64,000 nucleotides of DNA from Sutcliffiella horikoshii (GCF_008180725.1 NZ_VTEV01000008.1:62001-126000), one strand, 5' to 3'. Positions 28,551 to 37,026 are shown, numbered from the stretch's first letter. The notes: generated from the letters alone by a model not told the origin. A program made the numbers and translations.

Positions 28551-28577
28551 TAACTCGTTCGGTTGAGAGGGAGAAAA
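28551..28577 (+). repeat. Left terminal inverted repeat of the transposon
   Basis: This 27-bp end begins TAACTCGTTCGG and matches the reverse complement of 32974-33000 except at the fifth base. Confidence 0.9.
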
Positions 28578-28695
28578 CAGCTAATTACAACATGATTTGC
28601 AATACAAATTGAACACCATTTTGTATTTTAAATTTTTGTTAGTATATATGAATTTAAGACTATTTTTATTAACTTTTGTATGGTTTTTGCACAGT

Positions 28696-28771
28696 AAATT
28701 GCACCCCTAATTGCACTATCGCATAAATTTATGCGGTGGTGTATTTAGGGGTTTATTTTGTGTTGCAATTT
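28696..28771. repeat. Nested triple inverted repeat in the transposon leader
   Basis: Three inverted repeats are stacked concentrically: AAATTGCA with TGCAATTT, CCCCTAA with TTAGGGG, and the 16-bp palindrome CGCATAAATTTATGCG in the middle (28720-28735). The structure ends 44 bases before the first transposon gene. It could be an RNA hairpin, an operator or a transposase binding site. Confidence 0.85.
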
Positions 28772-28815
28772 GGTATGCTGTTTACTATGCAAATAAATCA
28801 AGGGTGTGAGAGATT

Positions 28816-29058
28816 GTGAAATTCATCGAACCATTATACAAAAATGCTGAAGAAGTGGACTGGCGTATTTCTGAGCGAGTAAGACATTTAATCCATTATT
28901 ATTCCGAATACACCGAACGGACCGAAGGTGAAATTGTAGATACTTTTTTATTGAATTTGCTTGAAGATGAAAAGTTTCTTGAGTGGATTAAAAGTAAACG
29001 TAGTAACAAGAGAATTGCTCAACATCTTGAAATAGAAGACAAAATTGGAGATGAATAA
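28816..29058 (+). CDS. 80-residue accessory protein of the transposon
   Basis: The product begins KFIEPLYKNAEEVDWRISERVRHL and is charged and mostly helical, with a basic patch SKRSNKRIAQHL near its C-terminus. It starts with GTG behind AGGGTGTGAG. The transposase starts two bases after its stop codon, so the two are translated together. A DNA-binding or regulatory role in transposition is likely from context only; I know no homologue. Confidence 0.7.
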   Translation: MKFIEPLYKNAEEVDWRISERVRHLIHYYSEYTERTEGEIVDTFLLNLLEDEKFLEWIKSKRSNKRIAQHLEIEDKIGDE

Positions 29059-29060
29059 CA

Positions 29061-31016
29061 TTGGCCCTTCAAAAACGATTATCAAGTAAAGACGATGTAA
29101 TTGTTGAAATTATCCCTCCTGTTTCAGAAGAGGAACTCAAAGAACGTCATAATAACTACCACTTAATCCCCCCGAAGAAATTCGCATTTGAATATAGGGG
29201 GCATCTCCATCGACCTGTAACTATCCGGTGGAAGGAAAGAACATTTGAGATTCAACTTAATCACTGTATTAACCCCTTTTGCAAGTCGTATTTCCTGCCT
29301 CAAAAAAGATACGAAACAAAAGGTAAGCCCAGCCGTTATAAATTAGGTACTCCGTCTAATGGTGACTGGAGTGTTAAACAAATCTATTGTAATACTGTGC
29401 CTGACAGTACCGAGGTAGGAATGTCTTTAAATTGTAAATCCTTAGCCCTTTCCAATTGGTCTATTGCAGATGAAATTAGTAGACTCGTCAGAATTAATAC
29501 ACCTCTAGACAATAAGCCACAATACATATTTCATAAGGAAGAATGCCCATTTCAAAAGAATGATCCATTTGTTCATCCCAATACTTTTTATAAACAAGGT
29601 CTCAGCAGCACTGGCTCCCAAAGGTATCAGTGCAAATCTTGTAAGAAAAAGACATCATTAACCCCTAAAAGAGAAGAGTCCATAACATACAATCAAAAAA
29701 GGCATGATGTGTTGCACCTTTTCGCAAAGCTATTATTGAATAAAACTCCTATTTCTAGGGCTTGTGACATTCTGGATATTGGAAAAGGAACCTATTATGA
29801 GAAATTGAAATTCCTTTATAGGAGATGTTTAGAGTTTTTAGAGAGGCATGAAACCAATAAACTTTCAAAGACGAAATTTAGTGAAATTTGGTTGAGTACA
29901 GATCAGATGCTTTATTATTTAAGTAATGAACGAAAAAAAGGGATGGGAAGTAAAAACTTCGATGATTTAGATGAATTGAACTTCCAAACAAGGATCATCA
30001 TCACCTCTGATGCAAACTCCAGATATGTATTCAGAAGTGATATCGCTTATGACTGGGATATTAACTTTTCTGATATCGAAGAGGATACCAAATTTTTTAA
30101 ATCTGACCATTTAAACGATTTGATGAAAAGATACGCTAGAATTATTAAATTTAAGCACTTCCCGCAACCTCCAACACAAAATGATACACAATCAAAATCT
30201 GAGTACAATTCCCTCTTACGGAAGGTAAAACAAAGAGAAAAATACAAACACGGATTACATGTTAGTCCAACTTATACTGCTATTGCTCATTTCTGGCTTA
30301 TTAAGCACCTTTTAAATGTTTCTGAATGGCGATTTGTTACAGATCAAGATAAATCACTTATGTCCGCGATTTATCGGGTGTTTGGGAAAGAGATACGATT
30401 AAGTGATGCTCATCATTTTCTGTGCCAAACAGACAAAGCCAAATCTAGGACACAATCTACAAGAGAATATCAACAAGCACTAGCAGATTTGCAAAATTGG
30501 GGAATCGAGAAAGGATACGAGCAGGAAAGTGCAAAACAGTTAGCGATATTGCAACTAGAAGAACTTTTTAGAACACATAAGTTTCATGAAGTAAAACATA
30601 CTTCTAAAGGCTCCTTTAACACTTATGCCGACAATCCAATAGAACACCCTTTAGCCTCTCCAGACCGGGGGTACCGTTGGATAGATTGCACTACAGACCT
30701 TTCATCATTAGAACCCTTGAACATTGCCAAATTAGCGGTAAATGTTTCGGATCAGTCTACAGATGCTTTCATTCAGCTTATTCGAAGACGGTTATCTCCT
30801 TTAGAAAGGCCAATTCACTCTGCCAAAGCTGATAAGAAGAATTATATGTATTCAAACAGCAACCCTGAATATGCTCAAATGGCAGTAACGATATTACGTA
30901 CCTACTATAATTTTTGTTTTCCGATAAAAACAAAGAGTGGTAAAAAGACACCTGCACAAAGGTTGGGTATAACTGATAAGCAGTTTGATTTAAAAGATAT
31001 CATTTACCTTAGATGA
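29061..31016 (+). CDS. Zinc-ribbon DDE-type transposase, unrecognised family
   Basis: The protein has 651 residues. Cys69/Cys74 and Cys110/Cys125 may form one zinc site. Cys162 with CKSC (191-194) inside KQGLSSTGSQRYQCKSCKKK resembles the zinc ribbon of IS1 InsA. A helical segment follows, then a probable RNase H fold with Asp281 (WLSTDQ), Asp428 (FVTDQDKSLMSA) and Glu582 (RRRLSPLERP), and a C-terminal RTYYNFCFPIK...KTPAQRLG common among DDE enzymes. It starts with TTG. The fold is confident; the family is not. Confidence 0.8.
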   Translation: MALQKRLSSKDDVIVEIIPPVSEEELKERHNNYHLIPPKKFAFEYRGHLHRPVTIRWKERTFEIQLNHCINPFCKSYFLPQKRYETKGKPSRYKLGTPSNGDWSVKQIYCNTVPDSTEVGMSLNCKSLALSNWSIADEISRLVRINTPLDNKPQYIFHKEECPFQKNDPFVHPNTFYKQGLSSTGSQRYQCKSCKKKTSLTPKREESITYNQKRHDVLHLFAKLLLNKTPISRACDILDIGKGTYYEKLKFLYRRCLEFLERHETNKLSKTKFSEIWLSTDQMLYYLSNERKKGMGSKNFDDLDELNFQTRIIITSDANSRYVFRSDIAYDWDINFSDIEEDTKFFKSDHLNDLMKRYARIIKFKHFPQPPTQNDTQSKSEYNSLLRKVKQREKYKHGLHVSPTYTAIAHFWLIKHLLNVSEWRFVTDQDKSLMSAIYRVFGKEIRLSDAHHFLCQTDKAKSRTQSTREYQQALADLQNWGIEKGYEQESAKQLAILQLEELFRTHKFHEVKHTSKGSFNTYADNPIEHPLASPDRGYRWIDCTTDLSSLEPLNIAKLAVNVSDQSTDAFIQLIRRRLSPLERPIHSAKADKKNYMYSNSNPEYAQMAVTILRTYYNFCFPIKTKSGKKTPAQRLGITDKQFDLKDIIYLR

Positions 31017-31110
31017 CCTTCTTTCCACACAACAGACCCGGTTCTCTTTTCTGAGAAAAAATCATCAATATCTGAAAAAAAAATAGTGCAAATATCAATT
31101 TTCAGCATCT

Positions 31111-31140
31111 AAAAAAGCAACCATCATGGTTGCTTTTTTA
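31111..31140. terminator. Bidirectional terminator after the transposase
   Basis: AAAAAAGCAACCA and TGGTTGCTTTTTT form a stem with T-tracts both ways, serving the transposase and the converging hydrolase gene. Confidence 0.9.
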
Positions 31141-31144
31141 TAGA

Positions 31145-32029
31145 TTAATGTAAGTGATGATCAAACCAAGCAAAAATTTCTTTATGAGACTCTTCAAAAT
31201 GTGTATTTAATAAATGGTCTCCTTCTTCATACTCAACAAATTTGAACTCTTTATTTTCTTCTTCTAATCTATTCGCTAATTCTCTCGCCTGAGAAACAGG
31301 AACTTTCGTATCATTTTCTCCGTGAAGTATTAAAGTAGGTACATTTAATTTTTCTGCCCAAAAAATAGCCGACCTTTTTTTAAATTCTTCTTCGTTTGTT
31401 TCTGGATTTCCCACTAACTTATTCAACATAGGTTTAATTCCATCATTTCTAAACTCGTAAAAGTCAAACAAATCTGTTATACCACCTATAACCGCAATTG
31501 CTTTTATATTTGCATTATTTTTATTGCTCAAATAAGCCATCATTCCACCTCGTGATACTCCTAACATAGCTACTTTCGAAGCATCCGTGTATTCAAGTTC
31601 TTCAGCAACATGTAAAAGATTTAATATGTCATTTACATCACTTCCTCCAAACTCATCCGTGCCCTCACTGCCATTACTACCTCTATATTGGGAAGCCAAA
31701 ACAACATATCCTTGATTAGCCCAATTAGACAAGTAACCCAACGTATCAGCAGTAACCATGCCATCATTCTGGTTACCACCGCGATTGAAGATTAGAACAG
31801 GCAAACTTGCATCGGTATCCATTTTGGGTTTAAGCATATACCCAACTACTGTATGTTCATCACTTAGATATTCTAACCGTGATACTTCCACTCCGTCCGC
31901 AACGTTCCGCACATCAACACTTTCTAATGAAACTATTGGGTTTTGTGTTGTATTCTCCTTACTACATCCTGAAACTAACCCTAAAACAATAATTCCAATT
32001 GCACATAATATAAGATTAATTTTTTTCAT
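31145..32029 (-). CDS. Alpha/beta hydrolase lipoprotein (transposon passenger)
   Basis: The 294-residue product has a lipoprotein signal peptide with lipobox LVSGC and a S9-like hydrolase fold. The oxyanion region is FNRGGNQNDG, the nucleophile Ser lies in GVSRGG, the acid Asp in LILHGENDTKV and the His in EGDHLL. It would act outside the cell, attached to the membrane, as an esterase or peptidase of unknown substrate. It lies inside the transposon boundaries and is therefore carried cargo. Confidence 0.85.
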   Translation of the reverse strand: MKKINLILCAIGIIVLGLVSGCSKENTTQNPIVSLESVDVRNVADGVEVSRLEYLSDEHTVVGYMLKPKMDTDASLPVLIFNRGGNQNDGMVTADTLGYLSNWANQGYVVLASQYRGSNGSEGTDEFGGSDVNDILNLLHVAEELEYTDASKVAMLGVSRGGMMAYLSNKNNANIKAIAVIGGITDLFDFYEFRNDGIKPMLNKLVGNPETNEEEFKKRSAIFWAEKLNVPTLILHGENDTKVPVSQARELANRLEEENKEFKFVEYEEGDHLLNTHFEESHKEIFAWFDHHLH

Positions 32030-32269
32030 TAATCCAACCCCCTTGTCCTGTCAAACAACATATATTTTTCTCTTACCATTTTTATCTAAGGTAAATTATA
32101 TCATTTATTTTTGCTCTTTTTGTAAAGGTTGTTGTATTTAAAATAACAAGGAAAAATTTACTTTTTATGGTATGATATTTACATATGGTTATTCAACAAA
32201 CGGGCAGGATTGTTGAGGAAACTACAAAAATTAAATTGTATCTTATGTAGAAATTAATTGGGGGTTATT

Positions 32270-32791
32270 ATGAAATTAAAATTATGTTTGTTCAGCTTTA
32301 TCAGTTTAGTCTTTTTAGTGGCTTGTTCTGAAGAGACTTACGATAAAAATGAGTTAATAGCAACCTTTAAAGGTGTGGATATAAAAGTAAATGATATCCT
32401 TACACAGTATCCAATTGAAGACGAGTATATAGAAATTTTCTTGAAAGAAGAAATCGTTATAAATGAAGCTAAGACTATAGGAATTACAGTATCTCAACAA
32501 AAGTTGGAAGAACTAAAACAAACCTATTACCCCAGTGGCGAAGGTATTCAGATAGAAGATTTTCATAAGGAACAAGCAGAAATTTTAGGTATCACACCTA
32601 AGGAATACTATGAGATGTGGTCTTTAACATATCTTGAAAGAAATGAATATATACAAGAGTATATTAAAACTAAATTTGATGAACCAGCATCCATTGAAGA
32701 CGGTGAAAAATGGGGAAAAGAGATTGAAGAACATATAAACAAATTATTTACCAATTATATAGATAACAATGATTTAATAATATATATATAA
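32270..32791 (+). CDS. SurA-N-like lipoprotein (transposon passenger)
   Basis: The 173-residue product has a lipoprotein signal peptide with lipobox LVAC. The mature part starts by resembling the chaperone domain of SurA/PrsA proteins (ELIATFKGVDIKVNDILTQYP, then FLKEEIVINEAKTIGITVS), but no peptidyl-prolyl isomerase domain follows. The ATG is preceded by TTGGGGG; a TTG four codons earlier is a weaker choice. A short chaperone for an exported protein, perhaps the neighbouring hydrolase, is conceivable. Confidence 0.65.
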   Translation: MKLKLCLFSFISLVFLVACSEETYDKNELIATFKGVDIKVNDILTQYPIEDEYIEIFLKEEIVINEAKTIGITVSQQKLEELKQTYYPSGEGIQIEDFHKEQAEILGITPKEYYEMWSLTYLERNEYIQEYIKTKFDEPASIEDGEKWGKEIEEHINKLFTNYIDNNDLIIYI

Positions 32792-32850
32792 AAATGAGTA
32801 TAATTTCTTCTTCAATAATCTAGGGCTTTAATTGAATAACGCATAATATA

Positions 32851-32891
32851 AAAGAGGAGCTGTAATGTCGTTTGCAGCTCCTCTTTTTTTG
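32851..32891 (+). terminator. Terminator of the SurA-like gene
   Basis: AAAGAGGAGCTG and CAGCTCCTCTTT form a 12-bp stem with a T-tract, inside the right end of the transposon. Confidence 0.9.
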
Positions 32892-32973
32892 CATTTTTTC
32901 ATTCATTTTACCCTTCAAAACCGCTTGCAAAAGGTTGTATGTTTTTAGCTACAAAAAGAACTACATATATGCT

Positions 32974-33000
32974 TTTTCTCCCTCTCAACCGAACGGGTTA
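32974..33000 (-). repeat. Right terminal inverted repeat of the transposon
   Basis: Read inward on the minus strand it begins TAACCCGTTCGG. It matches the left end at 26 of 27 bases and is followed outside by the direct repeat TGGTGAAATA. Confidence 0.9.
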
Positions 33001-33027
33001 TGGTGAAATAGGAAGGGCTCTTTTTTT
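33001..33027 (+). other. Right target duplication and right half of the split terminator
   Basis: TGGTGAAATA (33001-33010) repeats the left duplication. GGAAGGGCTC followed by seven T is the right stem arm and T-tract of the terminator whose left arm lies at 28530. Confidence 0.85.
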
Positions 33028-33098
33028 CGTTTAAACTGCGATAAAATGAAAAATGATTCGTCTAAACAAATAGAGTCTGCAACAAACGGGGGAAAAGG

Positions 33099-33623
33099 AT
33101 GTCCAATAAACAAGTCATTTCGGAATGGTTTTATTTATATAGTGATGATATTTATCAATTTCTATTGTACCGATTGCATTCCAAACATCATGATGTTGAG
33201 GATTTAGTACAGGAAGTGTTTATACGTGCACTGAACAGTCTGGATCGTTATAAGGGGGAAGCTGCCCCTAAAACATGGCTTTATAGTATTGCAAGAAACA
33301 TTGCAATTGATGCCCATCGAAAAAATAAGCGCGATAAATGGAAATGGTTGTTACAGTTTGAAAGCGGAACAGTACCTGAGAACACCGAAAAAGCTACACC
33401 GGAACACTTATACTTTGTCACAGAAGAGCAGAGGGAATTATTAAACGCGATTAGGAGTCTAAAAGAATCCTATCAGGAAGTACTGATTATGAGGAGTATT
33501 AAAGAGTTATCTGTACAAGAAACCGCTGCAGCTATGGGATGGACTGAGAATAAAGTACGCTCCACCCTTCATCGTGCAAAATCGGCCCTGCAAAAAAAGT
33601 TGGGAGGGAATGTAGTTGAGTAA
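33099..33623 (+). CDS. ECF sigma factor
   Basis: This 174-residue extracytoplasmic-function sigma factor has region 2 with YLYSDDIYQFLLYRLHSKHHDVEDLVQEVFIRAL and KTWLYSIARNIAIDAHRK, and region 4 with ELSVQETAAAMGWTENKVRSTLHRAKSALQKKL. The downstream membrane protein overlaps it by eight bases and is the probable anti-sigma factor. A CGTC about 40 bases upstream could be part of an autoregulated -10, but the -35 is unclear. Confidence 0.92.
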   Translation: MSNKQVISEWFYLYSDDIYQFLLYRLHSKHHDVEDLVQEVFIRALNSLDRYKGEAAPKTWLYSIARNIAIDAHRKNKRDKWKWLLQFESGTVPENTEKATPEHLYFVTEEQRELLNAIRSLKESYQEVLIMRSIKELSVQETAAAMGWTENKVRSTLHRAKSALQKKLGGNVVE

Positions 33624-34854
33624 AGAATTGGATAAAAAGCTTCAAACATTGCCCAAGCCAAAACTAAATGAAGAAACAAAAGATCAGTTACATCATGCCA
33701 TTATGAAACATAAGCAGAATACGACGCGTGTAGGATGGTTGCCCAAAGTAAGGTCTGCCGTATTGTTGACCGTCAGTGTCGTAGCTTTAGCATTATTTTC
33801 ATTTATCCTCTTCACGGGTAGCGAAGGGGAACCTCCAAGATCTTCTGCGCCGGAGGAAGAAAAGAGTTACGAGAATTATATCGCTTATCTAAAATCTATT
33901 AAGGTCCATGATCAAATAGATGCTGACCGAGCATATATTGGCAACAACGGTGCACTTGGCAAGTATCACGGTCAAGTTTTGCCTGGCAGTTATTATGCAA
34001 ATGGAATGGAATTACAGACAACAGAAGAACCGATGGGAATTCACATGTACTATAAGGTGACGGAAGACACTTCTGCTACAGGCTTCGAAAAAGAAGTATT
34101 TCATGTGTCCAATCTTCCGTGGACCATCACCTTTAATGCAACAGCTTACTTTACATTTTTCAAAAATGGAGACTATGTTACCTTTGATATTGATTATTAT
34201 GGTGAAAATAGAAAATATACTTTAACTAGACAGCATATTGAAGACTTATATGAACGTGACGTAAAAGATTTTGTAGATAATCAGGAATTATGGGATGAGG
34301 AAGTTATTGAAAAGACACTTCAAAACGAAAATAAGGTACAAGATTTTATGGAGAGAATTAGGGTTGCCAATACAGGATCGAGAGAACCTAAAGATATGGT
34401 AACTACTTCTAAAAAGTATGTAGAAGTGGATGGTAAAAGTTATCTTGTCCCATCTGATATGCACTCTCCCCCTGTTAAGGGAGAAGTGAAAGAGAATATT
34501 TATTCATTTAGCGAAATGCTTTATGAGTTTTACGATAAAGGGTGGGGGGAACAGGTGCATGTTGCCAGAAGCTTTAACATGTGGGAAACCATTAAAGTTA
34601 GCGGAGAACTCCAAACTATCGCATATGATGATACAACCAATCAATCGACCCTTAGCTTTGCTCCACAGCAATCGTATAGTATGGTTTTTGACGGGGATCT
34701 CACGACTGAATACGAACCTGGGGATGTTTTAATATTTGAATTTCAATTTGTTCCACTAATAGATGAAACATATGAGTTTGTTCAATTGGATTATGATGCA
34801 GCACTCGAATCCGGGCAAAAATTAGATATAAGTGAATATTTACTAGGGGAATAA
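33616..34854 (+). CDS. Probable anti-sigma factor, single-pass membrane protein
   Basis: The product has 412 residues: a short cytosolic N-terminus, one membrane helix (AVLLTVSVVALALFSFILF, about residues 50-68) and a large extracytoplasmic domain with no motif I recognise. It starts with TTG behind GGGAGGG and overlaps the sigma gene, the usual arrangement of sigma/anti-sigma pairs. The exported domain probably senses the signal. Confidence 0.75.
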   Translation: MSKELDKKLQTLPKPKLNEETKDQLHHAIMKHKQNTTRVGWLPKVRSAVLLTVSVVALALFSFILFTGSEGEPPRSSAPEEEKSYENYIAYLKSIKVHDQIDADRAYIGNNGALGKYHGQVLPGSYYANGMELQTTEEPMGIHMYYKVTEDTSATGFEKEVFHVSNLPWTITFNATAYFTFFKNGDYVTFDIDYYGENRKYTLTRQHIEDLYERDVKDFVDNQELWDEEVIEKTLQNENKVQDFMERIRVANTGSREPKDMVTTSKKYVEVDGKSYLVPSDMHSPPVKGEVKENIYSFSEMLYEFYDKGWGEQVHVARSFNMWETIKVSGELQTIAYDDTTNQSTLSFAPQQSYSMVFDGDLTTEYEPGDVLIFEFQFVPLIDETYEFVQLDYDAALESGQKLDISEYLLGE

Positions 34855-34863
34855 TGTAGTATC

Positions 34864-34897
34864 AAAGAGCAACTGTCTAGGGCAGTTGTTCTTTAAT
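34864..34897 (+). terminator. Terminator of the sigma/anti-sigma operon
   Basis: AAAGAGCAACTG and CAGTTGTTCTTT form a stem just after the stop codon; the T-tract is short. Confidence 0.7.
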
Positions 34898-35038
34898 ATA
34901 AAAAAGCTAAGAAAAGTGGAAACTTCATATCATAACTGGAGGAATTTTCTTTTTGTCCCAAAAACATCTATCTAAACGCAGTATAAAATAGTACAATAGT
35001 AGTATAAACTAACCATACAATTGTAGGGGGTGTTGTTG

Positions 35039-35188
35039 ATGGAAGGAAAGCCAAACCATTATGATGGCAGTGTCCAGTCTGATTTGAAAGAAAATGTAGC
35101 CGATGCTTTGAATGAGTCATTTGTACTGACTGACGATATGAGAAAACATATCGGCGGTAATCCATATATCCTACATAACGAAGAATAA
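35039..35188 (+). CDS. 49-residue hypothetical protein
   Basis: The ATG is preceded by the ribosome site GGGGGTG and the frame ends in TAA ten bases before a strong terminator. The product begins MEGKPNHYDGSVQSDLKENV and is acidic and soluble. It has its own transcription unit, which argues for a real gene. I recognise no family. Confidence 0.55.
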   Translation: MEGKPNHYDGSVQSDLKENVADALNESFVLTDDMRKHIGGNPYILHNEE

Positions 35189-35200
35189 GAACTTTCTTTA

Positions 35201-35237
35201 AGACCTATCATGTATTGATGATGGGTCTATTTTTTTG
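35201..35237 (+). terminator. Terminator of the 49-residue gene
   Basis: AGACCTATCAT and ATGATGGGTCT pair with one wobble around a six-base loop, followed by a long T-tract. A MITE copy starts in the T-rich tail. Confidence 0.9.
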
Positions 35238-35240
35238 TTT

Positions 35241-35425
35241 GGCTCTGTTAAAGCATACTGTTGATTTTTGCAGCAACCTAGCTGTTGATGGAGCAATAGG
35301 CGAAGACTCCTGAGGGAGATAGCGTTTAGGGGAGACCCCGCAGGTGCTTTTCCGAGGAGGCTCCCCAAACGCCCCTAGGAAAGCGAAGCCTAGTGCGGAA
35401 ATCAACAGCGGTGTTTAACAGAGAC
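35241..35425 (-). repeat. MITE-like palindromic repeat, copy 1 (full length)
   Basis: The 185-bp element has inverted ends GGCTCTGTTAAA and, from the other side, GTCTCTGTTAAA, with CTGTTGATTT inside each. The core carries CTTCGC, GAGGAGGCTCC and GGAGACCCCGC segments that fold on themselves. Flanking 8-mers TTTTGTTT and TTTAGTTA agree at 6 of 8 bases, suggesting an old target duplication. Short open frames across it are not genes. Confidence 0.85.
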
Positions 35426-35474
35426 TTTAGTTAAGAGCAAGTTACTTGCAAAAAAGAATTATTTCCTATATTAT

Positions 35475-35507
35475 TATCTCGAATTAATAATAATTTAATT
35501 CAAGATA
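35475..35507. promoter_or_regulatory. Inverted repeat before azoR, candidate MarR-type operator
   Basis: TATCTCGAATTAA and TTAATTCAAGATA are inverted with one mismatch and a 7-base spacer, 70 bases before the azoreductase start. The half TATCTCGAA matches half of the B. subtilis MhqR box, which controls azoR2 and other quinone-response genes. Confidence 0.55.
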
Positions 35508-35577
35508 GTTGGTAAGTTATGCCTTTTGGTAGCAAACTAAAATAAACTACTTCAAACAAAGAGAGGAAAGATACAAA

Positions 35578-36213
35578 ATGGCAAAAGTTTTATACATCAC
35601 GGCACATCCACATGATGACACACAATCTTACAGCATGTCAGTAGGGAAAGCATTTATTGACACTTATAAAGAAGCGAACCCAGGGGATGAAATAGTCCAT
35701 GTAGATCTATACAAAGAACATATCCCGCATATTGATGCAGATGTATTCAGCGGTTGGGGAAAATTGCAAACAGGTAAAGGATTTGAAGAGCTTTCTGAAG
35801 AAGAAAAAGGAAAAGTGAGCCGATTGTCCGAGTTAACGGAACAGTTTATAGGAGCAGATAAATATGTGTTTGTAACACCACTTTGGAACTTCTCCTTTCC
35901 ACCAGTAATGAAGGCTTATCTTGACTCCGTTGCTGTGGCAGGTAAAACGTTTAAATACACAGCAGAAGGTCCTGTTGGTTTGTTGACGGATAAGAAAGCA
36001 ATCCATATCCAGGCTCGTGGAGGTATTTATTCAGAAGGTCCTGCTGCAGGCATGGAAATGGGGCATCGTTATTTAACAGTACTTATGCAATTTTTCGGCG
36101 TTCCGTCTTTTGAAGGTATCTTTGTGGAAGGTCATGCAGCAATGCCTGATAAAGCTGACGAGATTAAAGCGGACGCCATTGCGCGTGCGAAAGATAAAGC
36201 ACAAACATTTTAA
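35578..36213 (+). CDS. azoR: FMN-dependent NADH-azoreductase
   Basis: This 211-residue flavodoxin-fold enzyme reduces quinones and azo dyes with NADH. The N-terminus [30 protein letters not shown] carries the FMN phosphate site, and [19 protein letters not shown] is the family signature around the flavin. In Bacillus such genes are induced by quinones and electrophiles through MarR-type repressors, in keeping with the inverted repeat upstream. It forms a single-gene unit. Confidence 0.93.
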   Translation: MAKVLYITAHPHDDTQSYSMSVGKAFIDTYKEANPGDEIVHVDLYKEHIPHIDADVFSGWGKLQTGKGFEELSEEEKGKVSRLSELTEQFIGADKYVFVTPLWNFSFPPVMKAYLDSVAVAGKTFKYTAEGPVGLLTDKKAIHIQARGGIYSEGPAAGMEMGHRYLTVLMQFFGVPSFEGIFVEGHAAMPDKADEIKADAIARAKDKAQTF

Positions 36214-36357
36214 GTATTTGATGAACCGGGCAGTTGCAAGGCTGCCCGGTAATATATCAACCAACTTTAAGATATCCCCATGTAACTCCGTTCCTTTCCT
36301 TCAATCAAGTCAAGTGCTATAATGTACCGAAAGAATCTTACATAACATGGAGGCATT

Positions 36358-36831
36358 ATGCTAACTTTTGAACAAAAACTTGAACTAATACAATCTTTTC
36401 CCCAATTAACAAGAAAAGACGTATCTCTTAAACGGGTAAACTTCCAATATGAAGAAAGTCAAAGCGATAAGAAAAACGTAGTCTATCACTTACACCCAAA
36501 TGGCAACGGATTTGTTTATGCTAAGGGAATCAAAGGCTATAAGACTGACGATAAAGGAATGGTGAATATTCGTGAGTTTAGTGCGGATGAACTGAGCGAA
36601 CTTATTAATAAATCCATTGAGCTCTTGGGAAGAGAGTATGAAGTAGAAGTAAATACAGAGGAATTTGAAGAAGAGCGTTGGGCAAACGATGAAGGACATT
36701 CTTTAAATTTGGTATTGGAAGACGATATGTGGAATGTGTATGCAGGAAAAAATTTAGACGGAACATTTCCTTCTTATAATGAAGCAAAGCAGTATTTAAT
36801 GGAGGAAGGATTCCGTAAGAGATACTATTAA
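36358..36831 (+). CDS. Conserved hypothetical cytosolic protein
   Basis: The product has 157 residues, is acidic, and lacks membrane segments or a signal peptide. Segments such as KNVVYHLHPNGNGFVYAKGI and EERWANDEGHSLNLVLEDD look like a compact alpha/beta protein. The ATG has the ribosome site TGGAGG at good spacing. I do not recognise the family. The gene is followed by a MITE copy rather than a clear terminator. Confidence 0.7.
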   Translation: MLTFEQKLELIQSFPQLTRKDVSLKRVNFQYEESQSDKKNVVYHLHPNGNGFVYAKGIKGYKTDDKGMVNIREFSADELSELINKSIELLGREYEVEVNTEEFEEERWANDEGHSLNLVLEDDMWNVYAGKNLDGTFPSYNEAKQYLMEEGFRKRYY

Positions 36832-36873
36832 TATTTGATTTAAAAAAGTCATTGATTATAGATGTGGTTCAGT

Positions 36874-37004
36874 CACCGCTGTTGATTTCGGCAAATGGCT
36901 TCGCTTTCTTAGGGGCGGTGCTTGAGCCTCCTCACTCCGTTGCGGGGTCTCAAGCTACCGCTATCTCCCTTAGGAGTCTTCGCCATGTGCTCCAATCAAC
37001 AGCT
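36874..37004 (+). repeat. MITE-like repeat, copy 3 (core only)
   Basis: The core runs from CACCGCTGTTGATTTCGG to CAATCAACAG and shares TTAGGGGCG, GAGCCTCC, CGGGGTCT, GCTATCTCCC and AGGAGTCTTCGCC with the full copies. The outer GGCTCTG ends are missing. Confidence 0.8.
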
Positions 37005-37026
37005 ATGGTTTTTCTTTACAAAAAAT

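Larger units (their letters stand above)
28551..33000 (+). mobile_element. 4,450-bp transposon with 27-bp inverted repeats and 10-bp target duplication
   Basis: The ends read TAACTCGTTCGGTTGAGAGG and, inverted, TAACCCGTTCGGTTGAGAGG, both continuing GAGAAAA; 26 of 27 positions match. TGGTGAAATA flanks it directly on both sides. Deleting the element and one 10-mer rebuilds a terminator whose loop is that 10-mer. It carries an 80-aa gene, a transposase of 651 residues, an alpha/beta hydrolase lipoprotein and a SurA-like lipoprotein, and has its own terminators. The family is not one I can name. Confidence 0.9.

Noticed and set aside
35208-35405. Open frames inside MITE copies (also near 38927-39310, 55402-55647 and 59006-59260)
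   Set aside because: They follow palindromic repeat sequence, lack ribosome sites and differ in frame between copies.
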